In this document: positions 50,120-59,509 of the stretch, one piece after another
How positions within the stretch are numbered: the first letter of the stretch is position 1
Layout of the letters: every line of letters begins with the position of its first letter
Virus record (IMG/VR): IMGVR_UViG_3300044998_000129
Location: 1 to 60,966 of that record
Source of the DNA: a virus
Reading direction: 5' to 3' (one strand)
DNA: 60,966 nucleotides
Made by a program: the position numbers and the translations under genes
The notes under the pieces: model-generated
The model's input: the letters and a program-made list of their open reading frames with translations, nothing else
Told to the model about the DNA's origin: nothing
Database searches by the model: none

Positions 50120-50893
50120 TCAGAAAAGCCCTTTTAGTTCACCAATCAAGGTGTTAAGAGCGTTTATTTTCTCCTTCGCCACCTGGGCGGGTTGAGGCGT
50201 TTCCGCCGAAGCCGGTTTGAACAGCTCTAGGTTCTTCTTAACTACCTGAGTCAAGCGTGCTGCAACATTCCGACTTTTGACAAGCCCTTCGCGAACCAGC
50301 GCCTTTTCGAGCTCGGCAATAGAGGCAAACACCATATCTTCGTCATCGGTGTTTGATTCTTTTAGATAGGTCATTATTGCTTCCGGATTTCCAGGAAACA
50401 CGACCAACGAGATTTCTTCGAGTTCTCCTTTGTTGATCTGAAGATACTCGGTCTTATCAGGCGTTTGTTTGAATTCGTATTCTTCTAGATAGAAACCAAC
50501 CGAAAAGCTAAAGCCACCAACCATTTTAGCGGCTTCGTAAGCATCCCGAACATAGCTAATATTCAAATTCAATTGGGCTTCGATCCAAAGACGCTCGCCG
50601 CGCGTTTCCAAAATGCGAATAGCTCCGGCAGGCTTGTCTCGATCATGTCCGATGAGCAACTTAATTCCCTTTGGACCATTCAAGCCTTTACGCGCAATAG
50701 ACTCAGCAAAAGCGTTAACCATGACCACATGATTATAATAGTCAAGATCAGGCGTCGAAGCCCATCCCGCTATATAGCCGTCCGGCTTTTCGCCAAGCTC
50801 TTTCAGTTCAAAATCGGTGGCCGGAACATATTTCAGGTCCAGCCATTGCCGCCGAGCAGGGGCTTCCTTCTCAATTTGCCGTTTGCTGGTCAT
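50120..50893 (-). CDS. Prohead protease (S21 / HK97-like)
   Basis: 257 aa. LLIGHDRDKPAG carries the catalytic His (near 80) and GGFSFSVGF the Ser (near 127), followed by ELEEISLVVFPGNPEA as in HK97 proteases. AGGAG precedes the ATG at 50893. It overlaps the portal stop. Confidence 0.9.
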   Translation of the reverse strand: MTSKRQIEKEAPARRQWLDLKYVPATDFELKELGEKPDGYIAGWASTPDLDYYNHVVMVNAFAESIARKGLNGPKGIKLLIGHDRDKPAGAIRILETRGERLWIEAQLNLNISYVRDAYEAAKMVGGFSFSVGFYLEEYEFKQTPDKTEYLQINKGELEEISLVVFPGNPEAIMTYLKESNTDDEDMVFASIAELEKALVREGLVKSRNVAARLTQVVKKNLELFKPASAETPQPAQVAKEKINALNTLIGELKGLF

Positions 50894-52214
50894 GCTGGTT
50901 CTCCTGATTTGGAGCGCCGTTTTCATCCGTAGCTCCAGCTTCTGCTCCTTCTGCCGCACCTACCTTAAACGGGGTGGCCGGAAGTTCCGTTGTGGCAGGC
51001 CATCCGAACATAGCCCGTTTCTCGTTAGTTGTCAAGAAAGACACAAATGACATGGCGCGCATTGCTTCAGTCCGGGCTTCTACCATAGTCGGGATCGACT
51101 CCATGTCAGGGAAGATACGAACGCCCGGAGGGCACAAAGCCCGAGTTAATCCTTCAAACAAAGGTTCGATATACGAAGGCAAGAGCGTATCTTGCCAAAA
51201 CGAAAGTCGGCTATCTTTGAAATTACCCGTAAACTTCGCAGCATCAGCCGCCCCGAGGCCGCTAATTGCTAGCGGGATACCGAAAGCCCCAAAAATGAGC
51301 CGGGCCATGTCGTCGCTCGGTAGCTTGCTGTGAATGTCAGACAGGTCGTTATCCAATTTGTGGATTTCAATTTCGCCTGCATTTTGTAGAACAGGGACTG
51401 TCCCCGATCCAGCACCACCGGAGGCTGATTCTTGCCCAAGATGCTCTTTTAGTGCTTCAAGCTGAGGAACAGTAAGTGTTTTAGAGCAAGTCACCATATA
51501 ACGAACATTCGGATGGCCCGAAGCAGCTTTAACAGCACGCTTCAAAAGCTCGGTGATAACTTGCGCCGGAAGACCGATTGCTTGAAGCGGATTATTAATG
51601 TCCTCTCGATTTTGGTATCCCTTGAGACCAGGACGCCAGATTTGTGTCACAAAGCCTTTCGAGTCACGACCATTTCGTTCCCAAGAATACTTTGACTGAA
51701 AAGTTTGCTTAGGCGATGTCCCATAGACATACTCAACCACAATACCACGCTCGTTCAAAACAGCTTGGACGTGGCGAGTTTCCAATGGATAAATTCCGTT
51801 TGGTCTTTCACGATCAGTCGCCATATAGGAAATTCGCAACGGAACTCGACCGTAGCCCGCGAAATTCAGTGTCATCCAATAGCGAAGCTGAGCCGGAGTC
51901 ATATCTGGATTCGGGTAATCCAGCAAAGCCTGAATATTCTTAACCACCGATGCCTTGTTCTGCTGATCGGCTTTTGGTGCTCGCGAATCAACATCAGCAA
52001 TCCAACGAACTTGCTGAACAGATTCTGAAATCTTAACAAGGGCTCGGTAAACGATGGGATGTCGAAGTGCCATCTCTAGAGAGATGTAATCCGACATTTT
52101 AATGACAGCAACACCAATACCAGAATTCAAATAGAAAACTTGCGGTTGAAGCGGTGCATCAACCGGGCTTTGAGGTGGAGCAGCTTTAGGTGCAAATAAC
52201 CTCGGAAGCCTCAT
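50871..52214 (-). CDS. Portal protein (HK97-like)
   Basis: 447 aa. YISLEMALRHPIVYRALVKISESV, then GTVPVLQNAGEIEIH and IFGIP-type FGAFGIPLAISG identify a Phage_portal family protein. It forms the DNA entry ring. The C-terminus is low-complexity and acidic. Confidence 0.92.
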   Translation of the reverse strand: MRLPRLFAPKAAPPQSPVDAPLQPQVFYLNSGIGVAVIKMSDYISLEMALRHPIVYRALVKISESVQQVRWIADVDSRAPKADQQNKASVVKNIQALLDYPNPDMTPAQLRYWMTLNFAGYGRVPLRISYMATDRERPNGIYPLETRHVQAVLNERGIVVEYVYGTSPKQTFQSKYSWERNGRDSKGFVTQIWRPGLKGYQNREDINNPLQAIGLPAQVITELLKRAVKAASGHPNVRYMVTCSKTLTVPQLEALKEHLGQESASGGAGSGTVPVLQNAGEIEIHKLDNDLSDIHSKLPSDDMARLIFGAFGIPLAISGLGAADAAKFTGNFKDSRLSFWQDTLLPSYIEPLFEGLTRALCPPGVRIFPDMESIPTMVEARTEAMRAMSFVSFLTTNEKRAMFGWPATTELPATPFKVGAAEGAEAGATDENGAPNQENQHDQQTAN

Positions 52215-52223
52215 AGCAGACCC

Positions 52224-53447
52224 TTAGATATACAAGACATCGGCGGCCTGTTCACCAGAGTAGGAAATTGTCAAATCTTCAACCGCATATCTTATGGCAT
52301 CAATACAATGATCGTTCTGATTAGGAGCCGGAAGAGGCAGCGGTTTTCCGTTAGGGTCTGTATGCCATTTATAGTCTCGGATTTCATCAGCTGTCACCGG
52401 ACAATCGGGCGAAATAACAAGCTCAAAACCTTGCAACCAGTTAATTCCATTTTTGACTGAACCAGCACCTTTTCTTGCACTGTGAATACTGAATCCCTTG
52501 GATTGTAGGTATTCAATTGTTTCAGGTCTTGCACTATCTGCGGTAATCGGCCAGTCACGAATTTCAGTAATGGTGTCCATCAGCGCGGGCAGGTCGCGGT
52601 TAGAAACTTTATAGCCTACAGCTTCTTCCGCAATATAGACAATACCCTCGTCTTCAAGCACATAGAGTTTAATGATGACGTTTGGGTCCGAGCCGTATCC
52701 AAAATCTTCACCAAAGCGAGGACGAATCTTTGGAGGAACATCAATTCGACCGACACGCCAGTTATCGAAGATCGCGACATCGGGATTTTCGTCGTAACCA
52801 CCTTCCCAGATATGAACATGCCGTTTTGGATTCTTCAGCGACCGGCGATATTCCGAGGGCATCCGGGTCTGCATGAAGTAGGGGTTATCTCGCCAGCTTA
52901 CTTTTCGGATATACGACCGTTCCGGAATATTAGCTCCACGAAAAAGATTATCAACTGGGTCTGTGCGATAGCGCGGATTCCACGACCAAATCATTCGCGA
53001 CCCTAGCGTCCGAACAGTCGGGATAATAATTTCAACCGACTTAGCCGTAAACATATGCGCTTCTTCGCCCCAGAAGATAGTGCAACCTTCCAAAGACTTT
53101 GCACTGTCGGGGTTACGATCCATACCAATGAAAGAGAATCTTGATCCAGTCGAAACGTTAACAAGTTCTCTTTCTGTTTCAGTAAAGAACGCTGACATAT
53201 TCATTTTCTTGATTTTAATTTGCAGCAGTTCTTTCACTGAGTCTTTGATCGAGTTTTGAAACTGACGACCGCAGACAATCCGCTCCTCTTTCTTACACGA
53301 AGCACCAATGATCGCTTCCCCAATACTATGTGACTTTGCGCCTCCACGGCCACCGTAGAAGGCGTAGTGCTCGATAGGTTCTTGGGTATCTGGAAACTTA
53401 CCAGTCCAAAGCGGTAGGTAAACTTCCGGAACGATCAAGTTATCCAT
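52224..53447 (-). CDS. Terminase large subunit
   Basis: 407 aa. Walker A GGRGGAKS at 33-40, Walker B TIFWGEEAHM near 124, and nuclease residues in DFGYGSDPN near 243, ITADSARPE near 303 and DHCIDAIRYA near 386. Belongs to the PBSX/Terminase_3 type. It pumps and cuts DNA. It is 5 kb away from the small subunit. Confidence 0.93.
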   Translation of the reverse strand: MDNLIVPEVYLPLWTGKFPDTQEPIEHYAFYGGRGGAKSHSIGEAIIGASCKKEERIVCGRQFQNSIKDSVKELLQIKIKKMNMSAFFTETERELVNVSTGSRFSFIGMDRNPDSAKSLEGCTIFWGEEAHMFTAKSVEIIIPTVRTLGSRMIWSWNPRYRTDPVDNLFRGANIPERSYIRKVSWRDNPYFMQTRMPSEYRRSLKNPKRHVHIWEGGYDENPDVAIFDNWRVGRIDVPPKIRPRFGEDFGYGSDPNVIIKLYVLEDEGIVYIAEEAVGYKVSNRDLPALMDTITEIRDWPITADSARPETIEYLQSKGFSIHSARKGAGSVKNGINWLQGFELVISPDCPVTADEIRDYKWHTDPNGKPLPLPAPNQNDHCIDAIRYAVEDLTISYSGEQAADVLYI

Positions 53448-53448
53448 G

Positions 53449-53625
53449 TCACACAGTTCGGCGAACTATTGGCGTTCGGGGCGCTCGCGTGATAGTCGCA
53501 CTTTGGTATGTTTTGGCGACTTGAGCTTGACTGTTGCTTGATTGAATATTTGGATTAACGACTACCGATGCTTGTCGGTTTCCGCTTTGACGACTGATTT
53601 TCTTACCACCGCATCCGCAACCCAT
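53449..53625 (-). CDS. Small protein with MGCGCGGKK start
   Basis: 58 aa. Begins MGCGCGGKKI and continues as a polar Gln/Ser/Arg-rich chain. The N-terminal CxC could bind metal. AAGGAG lies seven bases upstream and the stop falls one base before the terL start, so it is well supported although short. Function unknown. Confidence 0.65.
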   Translation of the reverse strand: MGCGCGGKKISRQSGNRQASVVVNPNIQSSNSQAQVAKTYQSATITRAPRTPIVRRTV

Positions 53626-53635
53626 ATTTGGCTCC

Positions 53636-53920
53636 TTAGAAGATCGAGTTGATAATACCCATGAAAGCGAGGGCCAACGTGGCTCCGATCACAATTCCGC
53701 GGAACAACAAGCAGCAGCCGCAGGAAGTCCAAAAGTAGTTAGAAAACTTTGAAGTCCAATGTGACGGAGTAGCGCACCAAGTCGGCATAAGTTTCTGGCT
53801 TACCCAAGCCATAGCATTTGAAATCCAATTATCTTCCCACTCGACTTCATCATTAACAACGCCGTAGTCAAGTTCGGAAGGATAATTTGTCTTAGGTCGA
53901 AAGAAAAAAGGGTTTGTCAT
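53636..53920 (-). CDS. Small membrane protein
   Basis: 94 aa. A polar N-terminal half and a C-terminal hydrophobic segment (GIVIGATLALAFMGIINSIF), preceded by CGCC. Possibly a late membrane or lysis accessory protein. Overlaps the next gene by four bases. Confidence 0.6.
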   Translation of the reverse strand: MTNPFFFRPKTNYPSELDYGVVNDEVEWEDNWISNAMAWVSQKLMPTWCATPSHWTSKFSNYFWTSCGCCLLFRGIVIGATLALAFMGIINSIF

Positions 53921-54162
53921 AGTTCCGGCGGCTCCTCAACCGACATCATGACCGGGGGATGACTTGTCCCTAAAATTGACAAACGAACAGAGCCGCCACG
54001 AAGCAATACAGAGAGTTCAGCGGGCGTAGGTTCCCATGCCGAAGTCATCACGTTGATAGGGCAACCGTCAAGAACCATAACTTCATCGCGAATCGCAAGC
54101 GGTCGATGCTCTTTACCGCCTGATAGAACTCTGGTTGTATCCTTGACTCGAAGCGGTAGCAT
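53917..54162 (-). CDS. Hypothetical protein
   Basis: 81 aa, beta-like, no Cys cluster or membrane segment, no family recognised. Overlaps both neighbours, so it belongs to the same transcript. Confidence 0.6.
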   Translation of the reverse strand: MLPLRVKDTTRVLSGGKEHRPLAIRDEVMVLDGCPINVMTSAWEPTPAELSVLLRGGSVRLSILGTSHPPVMMSVEEPPEL

Positions 54163-54383
54163 TACTTTTGCCCTGTCATTTCAACAAGTTGGCGAAGAAG
54201 TGGAAATGTCTGAATAAAAATCATGACACCAGAGACCATCCAGATAATTCGCTCTAAAATGGTCAATCTTTGTGTATGAGAATCAAGACGTTCAGCATGT
54301 GATTTTGTAATTTGCTGTAACATCTTAACTTCTCCTTCCAAAAGACCATCCTCGTAAGTCTTTGGCGCCATCATATTCTCCAT
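54162..54383 (-). CDS. XhlA-like coiled-coil membrane protein
   Basis: 73 aa. A helical stretch with heptads (LLEGEVKMLQQITKSHAERLDSHTQRL) followed by a transmembrane segment (IIWMVSGVMIFIQTFPLL). This resembles haemolysin XhlA-type phage membrane proteins that help lysis. The tandem hairpin repeats at 54414 precede it. Confidence 0.55.
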   Translation of the reverse strand: MENMMAPKTYEDGLLEGEVKMLQQITKSHAERLDSHTQRLTILERIIWMVSGVMIFIQTFPLLRQLVEMTGQK

Positions 54384-54413
54384 GGTCTTTCGAAGTAGTC
54401 CAGCAGGGAGGCT

Positions 54414-54490
54414 CTAAGAACACATGCTCTCCGCGCACGGAGACCCTAAGAACACATGCTCTCCGCGCACGGAGACCCTAAGAACAAAGA
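54414..54490 (-). repeat. 32-bp tandem repeats with hairpins
   Basis: Two exact 32-base copies (54414-54445 and 54446-54477) and a partial third. Each contains CTCCG-cgca-CGGAG, so the transcript has two tandem identical hairpins between the genes at 54510 and 54162. Not a CRISPR: there are no spacers. Confidence 0.8.
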
Positions 54491-54509
54491 ACCTCCCAGC
54501 AAGGCCACC

Positions 54510-55310
54510 TCACCTTCCTCGCACAAATTGAAAATACAAGTAATCTCCGTCTCCAACGATTTGCGGCTGGTTATTATTTCCATAGCTAATAGGAAACGAA
54601 TTACTTGCTGTTTTAGCAGTAGCTTTGATAATTTTTGACAAAGGACCTACAATTCTGTCTCCAGGATGTGAAGCATTTGGATCTTTTACAGAAAAGGCAA
54701 AGGCAAAGTAAGTGTTTTCATATCCATGATATTTAGGAACTTTTGAAAGCGGATTAAAAATGCTAAGCGAAAAAGATTGAGCATATCGTCGATCTTCGAG
54801 AAACGTAGGACGAAGCATTTTTATAAAAGTATGGTTAAGAGAAAAACTAAAAACTCTAATAAGACCACGCCGAAAATAATGCTCTAGTTGTATCCGGCCG
54901 CCAGTCGCAAATTCGCCATCAACAGGCGTAATTGCCCATTTGGAGCGGCGAATTGCCGTGCCGTCTGGATTGTTTTGAGTGCCGTTGCCGATACCACCAC
55001 CTGTCTTTAATACAGGATCATCAGGAAATGACCATCTTCTAGTATGTCGCTCTCGCGTGTTTGGGCGACCTAGCGGGTCTTTTCGAGTATGTCGGCACCA
55101 AGCAAGCTCCAGCCAAGGGTCTTCGGCAGCCTTAAAACTCTCCGGAACGGTTTGAAATCTAACGTAGACTTCATGAAACCAATTAACCGGATCGTTAGAA
55201 AAGTTCGAAATACCAGAGCCGCTGCGCTTAACAAGAACAACGTTTGGAACTGGAATGTCAATCCCAGCGTTTTTAGCTTGACGAACGTTATAGGTGTTGA
55301 CGCCGATCAT
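54510..55310 (-). CDS. Virion protein of unknown function
   Basis: 266 aa, basic, beta-rich, many aromatic residues, no Cys cluster. Not recognised. It overlaps the upstream gene by one base and lies in the cluster between terS and terL. Head fibre or receptor-binding use is possible. Confidence 0.6.
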   Translation of the reverse strand: MIGVNTYNVRQAKNAGIDIPVPNVVLVKRSGSGISNFSNDPVNWFHEVYVRFQTVPESFKAAEDPWLELAWCRHTRKDPLGRPNTRERHTRRWSFPDDPVLKTGGGIGNGTQNNPDGTAIRRSKWAITPVDGEFATGGRIQLEHYFRRGLIRVFSFSLNHTFIKMLRPTFLEDRRYAQSFSLSIFNPLSKVPKYHGYENTYFAFAFSVKDPNASHPGDRIVGPLSKIIKATAKTASNSFPISYGNNNQPQIVGDGDYLYFQFVRGR

Positions 55311-56737
55311 TACACTCGCCTCAGCAAGGTTATCCGAACACCAACGCTCGGACCAATGACAACAACCTGAAGACTATCATTTAGAACAGCTTTTTCCTCA
55401 TTAACGCCACCCGAAGACATCGTTTCGTTTCCGTCCATCAGGAAGTTGACACCGTTAACAGTTAGCGCCGCAGAACCATCATTTGGGTCTCGATTTCGAA
55501 CTGTCCAAGAAACAAGGCCAGGAGTCGAAGAGATATTGATCTGAGCAGGTCCAGGGCCAAGCAGATCAATTACTTCGGTGCGAAAAGCAGGTGTCCTATT
55601 TTGCGTAGGATTGACAAAACTATCGCACGGACCGACTTCCGAATCTTCCGGTAGGGTAATAGCGTCGCCTGTGACGTAATCATGATCTTGAATAGTCACA
55701 AAGTCGCTGTTGAAGTCCTTGTGGAAGTAACGCCGAAACTTTGTTGGCCCTTGGAAAACACTACGAAGCAGTTCAAAGTTATTCTGGCCAACGAAGCCGC
55801 CGTAGGTTCCAATCGGAGTGATCGTTTGCGGCAAGCCCGGATTGATTACATAGGTCTCAATCGTGTTGGTGCCGTAGTTAGCAATGTGCAGAACGTCATT
55901 TTCGTCAAACGACATTCCAGCCCGGTTATTCCAGAAATTAGCCGGAAGCGTGATCGTGTCGAGCACATTACCGCTATTCGGATCACACTCGACAATCGTA
56001 TTAGAAGTGACTTCATCACGCATATAGAGGCGACCTTGGCTATTGAAAGCGGCACCGCCACCGCCAAGGTTCATATTAAACGAGCTAACCCAACGCAGCG
56101 TCAAGAAGCCAGTTGTCGGATTAAGCGTGTAAGCCTCAATCGTGAAGCCTGGACCTAGCGAACCAAAAGCCCAGATTTCGCCAGTCACAGGATTGAATGC
56201 AGAAGCCCGCCAAAATGTCGGGAAAGGAAGGCCACCGGAGAGCGGCAGAACCGATACGACCGCTGGCACACTCGGATCAACAACGGTGGCCTGCGATTGC
56301 GGAACCGTCTCTAGAAAATAGACAAGACCTGTGTCGTAGTCTTGAACGGCCGAATTAAGAGCTGAATCAAGTGTCGGTAAAACACCGGCCGTAAAGAATA
56401 CGTTGCCGCTGCTATCTCGAAGAGTTTCGCCAGTTACATAGCCATACACGCGGGCAGGAACTATGTATTCAAGGCATTGCACATCCGTGAAGTCGCCATC
56501 GCAGCTTCCCGGAGTCCAGACCCCGCCACCCGGAACAAGGGTGGCGAGGTCAATAGTGAACACAGCCGGCCGAACTCCATCCAGCGTGTAGCCAAGAAGA
56601 TAATCTTCGACTCCAACTTGGACTAGATAGTGGGCATACAGCGTTTGAGAAGGCAAAAGAATGTTATTGGGCGTGTAACACCCAAGAACAACTTTTTCCT
56701 CGCCTCTATCAGAACGCTGACCTGACGTAATACCCAT
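55310..56737 (-). CDS. Beta-propeller-like virion protein
   Basis: 475 aa. Repeated motifs such as FNPVTGEIWAFG, LNPTTGFL, FNSQGRLYM, CDPNSGNVLDTI and FDENDVLHIANYG, each about 45-50 residues apart, are typical of beta-propeller blades. The C-terminal 120 residues form a separate beta domain. Possibly receptor binding or a head appendage. Confidence 0.65.
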   Translation of the reverse strand: MGITSGQRSDRGEEKVVLGCYTPNNILLPSQTLYAHYLVQVGVEDYLLGYTLDGVRPAVFTIDLATLVPGGGVWTPGSCDGDFTDVQCLEYIVPARVYGYVTGETLRDSSGNVFFTAGVLPTLDSALNSAVQDYDTGLVYFLETVPQSQATVVDPSVPAVVSVLPLSGGLPFPTFWRASAFNPVTGEIWAFGSLGPGFTIEAYTLNPTTGFLTLRWVSSFNMNLGGGGAAFNSQGRLYMRDEVTSNTIVECDPNSGNVLDTITLPANFWNNRAGMSFDENDVLHIANYGTNTIETYVINPGLPQTITPIGTYGGFVGQNNFELLRSVFQGPTKFRRYFHKDFNSDFVTIQDHDYVTGDAITLPEDSEVGPCDSFVNPTQNRTPAFRTEVIDLLGPGPAQINISSTPGLVSWTVRNRDPNDGSAALTVNGVNFLMDGNETMSSGGVNEEKAVLNDSLQVVVIGPSVGVRITLLRRV

Positions 56738-56778
56738 AGCCTAAGTCCTTGCTGATTTGGAATTCGACCATCAGCCGA

Positions 56779-57213
56779 TTAGTCGGAGGCAAAGTTCACA
56801 TAAAGGTAGCCGGGCTGAACAGCAGAACCGGGCGCGGCTGGCAAAGTAGACGTTTCTTGGAATGTCGGACCTGCCGGTTGACTCACAACTTCAAACTGAA
56901 GTGCGGCAATAGCTGCGTAATCACCTGTGTCATCATCAGAAAGATCAACCGAGAAGACACCACCTGCGGGAATCAAGAACGCTTGAGTCGGCGGAGGACC
57001 GTTGAAAACAGTGCCCGCAACATAAACCATCGTGGCACGAACCAAATTGCCCGAGACGTTATAGACTGTCACGCCTTGCTGAGGGTTAGCCGAGCCAAGA
57101 ATATAGGTCTGCGAGTAAGGCGAACCTGCGACGATCTCCGACGAAGCCGAGTGCAGACCTTTGATCCGGTCTGCAATCAGGCTAGAATTAAACATACCGT
57201 TTGTGAGCGACAT
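56779..57213 (-). CDS. Virion-region protein of unknown function
   Basis: 144 aa, beta-rich, Thr/Val/Pro-rich, no Cys. Not recognised; likely a structural accessory protein. AAGGAG precedes the ATG. Confidence 0.6.
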   Translation of the reverse strand: MSLTNGMFNSSLIADRIKGLHSASSEIVAGSPYSQTYILGSANPQQGVTVYNVSGNLVRATMVYVAGTVFNGPPPTQAFLIPAGGVFSVDLSDDDTGDYAAIAALQFEVVSQPAGPTFQETSTLPAAPGSAVQPGYLYVNFASD

Positions 57214-57227
57214 CTTAGTCTCCTTGT

Positions 57228-58013
57228 TTACGAACGTTCAGTCCAATGGACATAGAACGATCCAGTGCTCGTGATGTTGGTCGGGAGGTTTGTAATCTCT
57301 TGGCCTTGCTCTGCGCTCCAAGTCCAAGAACCGGGCGGGGTTACAACCCCATCAATCGAGCCAAAATCATTGATGAAGCTAACTGTGAAGCTAACAACAT
57401 CAGTAGTCCCTGCGGCAAGGGCTAGATTGAATACGTTATTTGCTGGAAGAACGCCGGAAGCCCGCCACTGATTAGTTCGAACAACTGGGCAAACCCCGCG
57501 CACCAGATTAGGACCAGACGGCGGCGGAATAACAATTCCGTTTGCATCAGTCCAGTAAACAGTTCCGTTAGGTTGACCGTTTGACTTTACGATCCATTGC
57601 GTAACGTTCTGACCGTTATCGCACCAAGGAAGCGGATCACTTTCTAGATCAGCGTCAGGACATTGAACTAGATCGCTAAGCAGGCCACCGTAGGGCGAAC
57701 CGTCCAGATTGTAGGCCGTAGCCGTTGGAACACCCGCTGTCGAGTATGAAACGACGACAATGATACTATCGCCGGTGTTAGGATCGCAGCGGATGAACGA
57801 ATCAAACTCGTCAGTGCCTGGATCGCAGGGTCGCGTGCGAACGATCATGCCTTCCGGCCAAAGGACTTCAACAGTTTGGGTTGCCTGCCGAACCTGCGGG
57901 CCGTCGCACTCTTCGATAGTTACATTGAACGGAGTAGTGCCGCCTGTCGGACGAACCGGGAGCGAATTCGGGTCATTTGGTCCGCAAGGAGGATTGCAGG
58001 TGAGGTCAGACAT
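57228..58013 (-). CDS. Virion-region protein of unknown function
   Basis: 261 aa, Cys-containing N-terminus (CNPPCGPN) and a long beta-rich body with a terminal immunoglobulin-like stretch. Not recognised. The ATG overlaps the upstream stop. Confidence 0.6.
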   Translation of the reverse strand: MSDLTCNPPCGPNDPNSLPVRPTGGTTPFNVTIEECDGPQVRQATQTVEVLWPEGMIVRTRPCDPGTDEFDSFIRCDPNTGDSIIVVVSYSTAGVPTATAYNLDGSPYGGLLSDLVQCPDADLESDPLPWCDNGQNVTQWIVKSNGQPNGTVYWTDANGIVIPPPSGPNLVRGVCPVVRTNQWRASGVLPANNVFNLALAAGTTDVVSFTVSFINDFGSIDGVVTPPGSWTWSAEQGQEITNLPTNITSTGSFYVHWTERS

Positions 58014-58387
58014 TACATCCCCACGCTTTTGTCGGAATAGATGTAAAGGAGCCCCGCTTCTCCTTCGCCCAATGAAAGTGAGTCCGGGTAAGCGATGTAG
58101 CCTTCCGGAACAGTAACTTCAATCAAGTCAGCACCGCTGGTCCAAGTGAACATGACCTGAATTGTCAAACCATTGTGAGTTAGCTCGAAAGTGCCGTTAT
58201 CGCACATATAGTTGACCGAGCGGTTATCATATTGAAGCTCAGCAACAGCGCCCGGCTTTGTGGTATCAGTTAGCGTCAAAGACGTTAGCGTTATTTCGCC
58301 TATGCCGACCTTACAGCCAAAAGAAACCGTGTTCTCAGCGAACACGGTCGTTGGCATGAGCATCAATGCAAGCAACAATCGTCTCAT
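58013..58387 (-). CDS. Exported protein in the terminase cluster
   Basis: 124 aa. Signal peptide MRRLLLALMLMPTTVFA (cleavage near 17), then a beta-rich domain with two Cys (FGCKVG and YMCDNG). AGGAG fixes the ATG at 58387. An exported late protein among virion genes is unusual; it may act in the periplasm during lysis or exclusion. The role is unknown. Confidence 0.6.
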   Translation of the reverse strand: MRRLLLALMLMPTTVFAENTVSFGCKVGIGEITLTSLTLTDTTKPGAVAELQYDNRSVNYMCDNGTFELTHNGLTIQVMFTWTSGADLIEVTVPEGYIAYPDSLSLGEGEAGLLYIYSDKSVGM

Positions 58388-58486
58388 CGCTAACTCCTCT
58401 TGAAAGGAGCGAGGGACCGGGCGGGAAAACCGTGGGCAGCGGCAACCCGGCCCCTCTGAGCGCCGGAGACGCACAACCTCAAGGAC

Positions 58487-58969
58487 TCAGGTGGCGTCTG
58501 CTTCCGGGGCTTTTTCTTCGACAGGTTCCACAAAAGTCCCTGCCTTAATCGGGGTAATGTTGAATGCGACAGGCGGCGCATCAACAATTCCACCAAGCTC
58601 TTGCTTTTCAGCAAGGCCAAGATCACGAGCAATGATCGTCGAGTTCAACAATCCAGCCGCAGCGTTTTCGAACTTTTGCGTGTAGATCGCCTGCTCGACG
58701 AGTTCAACAGCTTCCGCCCAATCCTCACCACGTTCCCGATACTTTTCAAGCCGCGAAACCGGAATCGAGAGATATTGGGCTAGACCCGTTTTCGTGAAAG
58801 GACGAACTTTTGCACGATAGCCGCGAACGATGCTCCCTTTGTATTGAAAGATGTTTTCTTCTTCCAGGGGCGTATCAACGCACCACTGAAAGTAAGAAAC
58901 GCAGGCTTCCAAAAACTCTTGCGCAGTCAGAAAGATTCGTTTTTCTTTTAGCGTCAGATGGGAAAACAT
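58487..58969 (-). CDS. Terminase small subunit (P22 gp3-like)
   Basis: 160 aa. YFQWCVDTPLEE, RPFTKTGLAQYLSI and IYTQKFENAAAGLLNSTIIARDLGL match the P22 gp3 / GP3_package family. It recognises phage DNA for packaging. GAGG precedes the ATG at 58969; a GTG lies upstream. Its own strong promoter is at 59054-59081. Confidence 0.85.
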   Translation of the reverse strand: MFSHLTLKEKRIFLTAQEFLEACVSYFQWCVDTPLEEENIFQYKGSIVRGYRAKVRPFTKTGLAQYLSIPVSRLEKYRERGEDWAEAVELVEQAIYTQKFENAAAGLLNSTIIARDLGLAEKQELGGIVDAPPVAFNITPIKAGTFVEPVEEKAPEADAT

Positions 58970-59053
58970 CGTTGCCTCATTGCGTAGCACTTAGCGTCCC
59001 GCAAGACGCTTTGAAAAGCCTAGATTGAGGGCAACCCAATCCATCGACAGCAA

Positions 59054-59081
59054 CATATAGCGATTCGGAATTATGTGTCAA
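59054..59081 (-). promoter_or_regulatory. Strong minus-strand promoter for terS
   Basis: TTGACA, 16 bases, TATATG on the minus strand, about 85 bases before the terS ATG. It probably starts the main late transcript. Confidence 0.75.
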
Positions 59082-59083
59082 GC

Positions 59084-59509
59084 CTAAAGTTGACGTAAAA
59101 GCTGGATCGGCAGGTTGATATAGTGATTTCCTAGCAAAACGCGGGCTTCGCCATCGCGTATTTTAACAATTCGCCCCAAAAGTTGCCGATACGGACCTGC
59201 TAAAACTTCGATAAAATCACCAATTTTGAACTGATTTTCGTCTCTAGATTCGTTAAGTAATATCTGAAGTTGTGAAAGCTCTTCACTACTAACAGTCTTT
59301 GGTTTATAGTCAGAACTGTATTCAAGAACTCGAGCCATAAAGCGCGAAGGACAAACCCTTCGCAATGATGGCCACCGTTGTGGCGGGATGAAAGCGTAGC
59401 CGGGCATCGCGGCTGCGCCGTCTTTTAGAGGAATCCATAGTTTATGATCGTCACGACCCCATATAAAGAAGTCGTATGTCATTCGACATCGAAGAACAGC
59501 GTAATCCAT
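59084..59509 (-). CDS. NusG-like KOW-domain protein
   Basis: 141 aa. Start DYAVLRCRM and AAMPGYAFIPPQ fit the NusG N-terminal domain; FKIGDFIEVLAGPYRQLLGRI near 97-117 is a KOW motif. NusG and RfaH relatives bind RNA polymerase and suppress termination. Located just ahead of the long late transcription unit, it may be its antiterminator. The ATG at 59509 overlaps the upstream stop by one base. Confidence 0.7.
   Translation of the reverse strand: MDYAVLRCRMTYDFFIWGRDDHKLWIPLKDGAAAMPGYAFIPPQRWPSLRRVCPSRFMARVLEYSSDYKPKTVSSEELSQLQILLNESRDENQFKIGDFIEVLAGPYRQLLGRIVKIRDGEARVLLGNHYINLPIQLLRQL

Noticed and set aside
54414-54490. Direct repeats as a CRISPR array
   Set aside because: Repeats are back to back with no spacers and no cas genes lie nearby.
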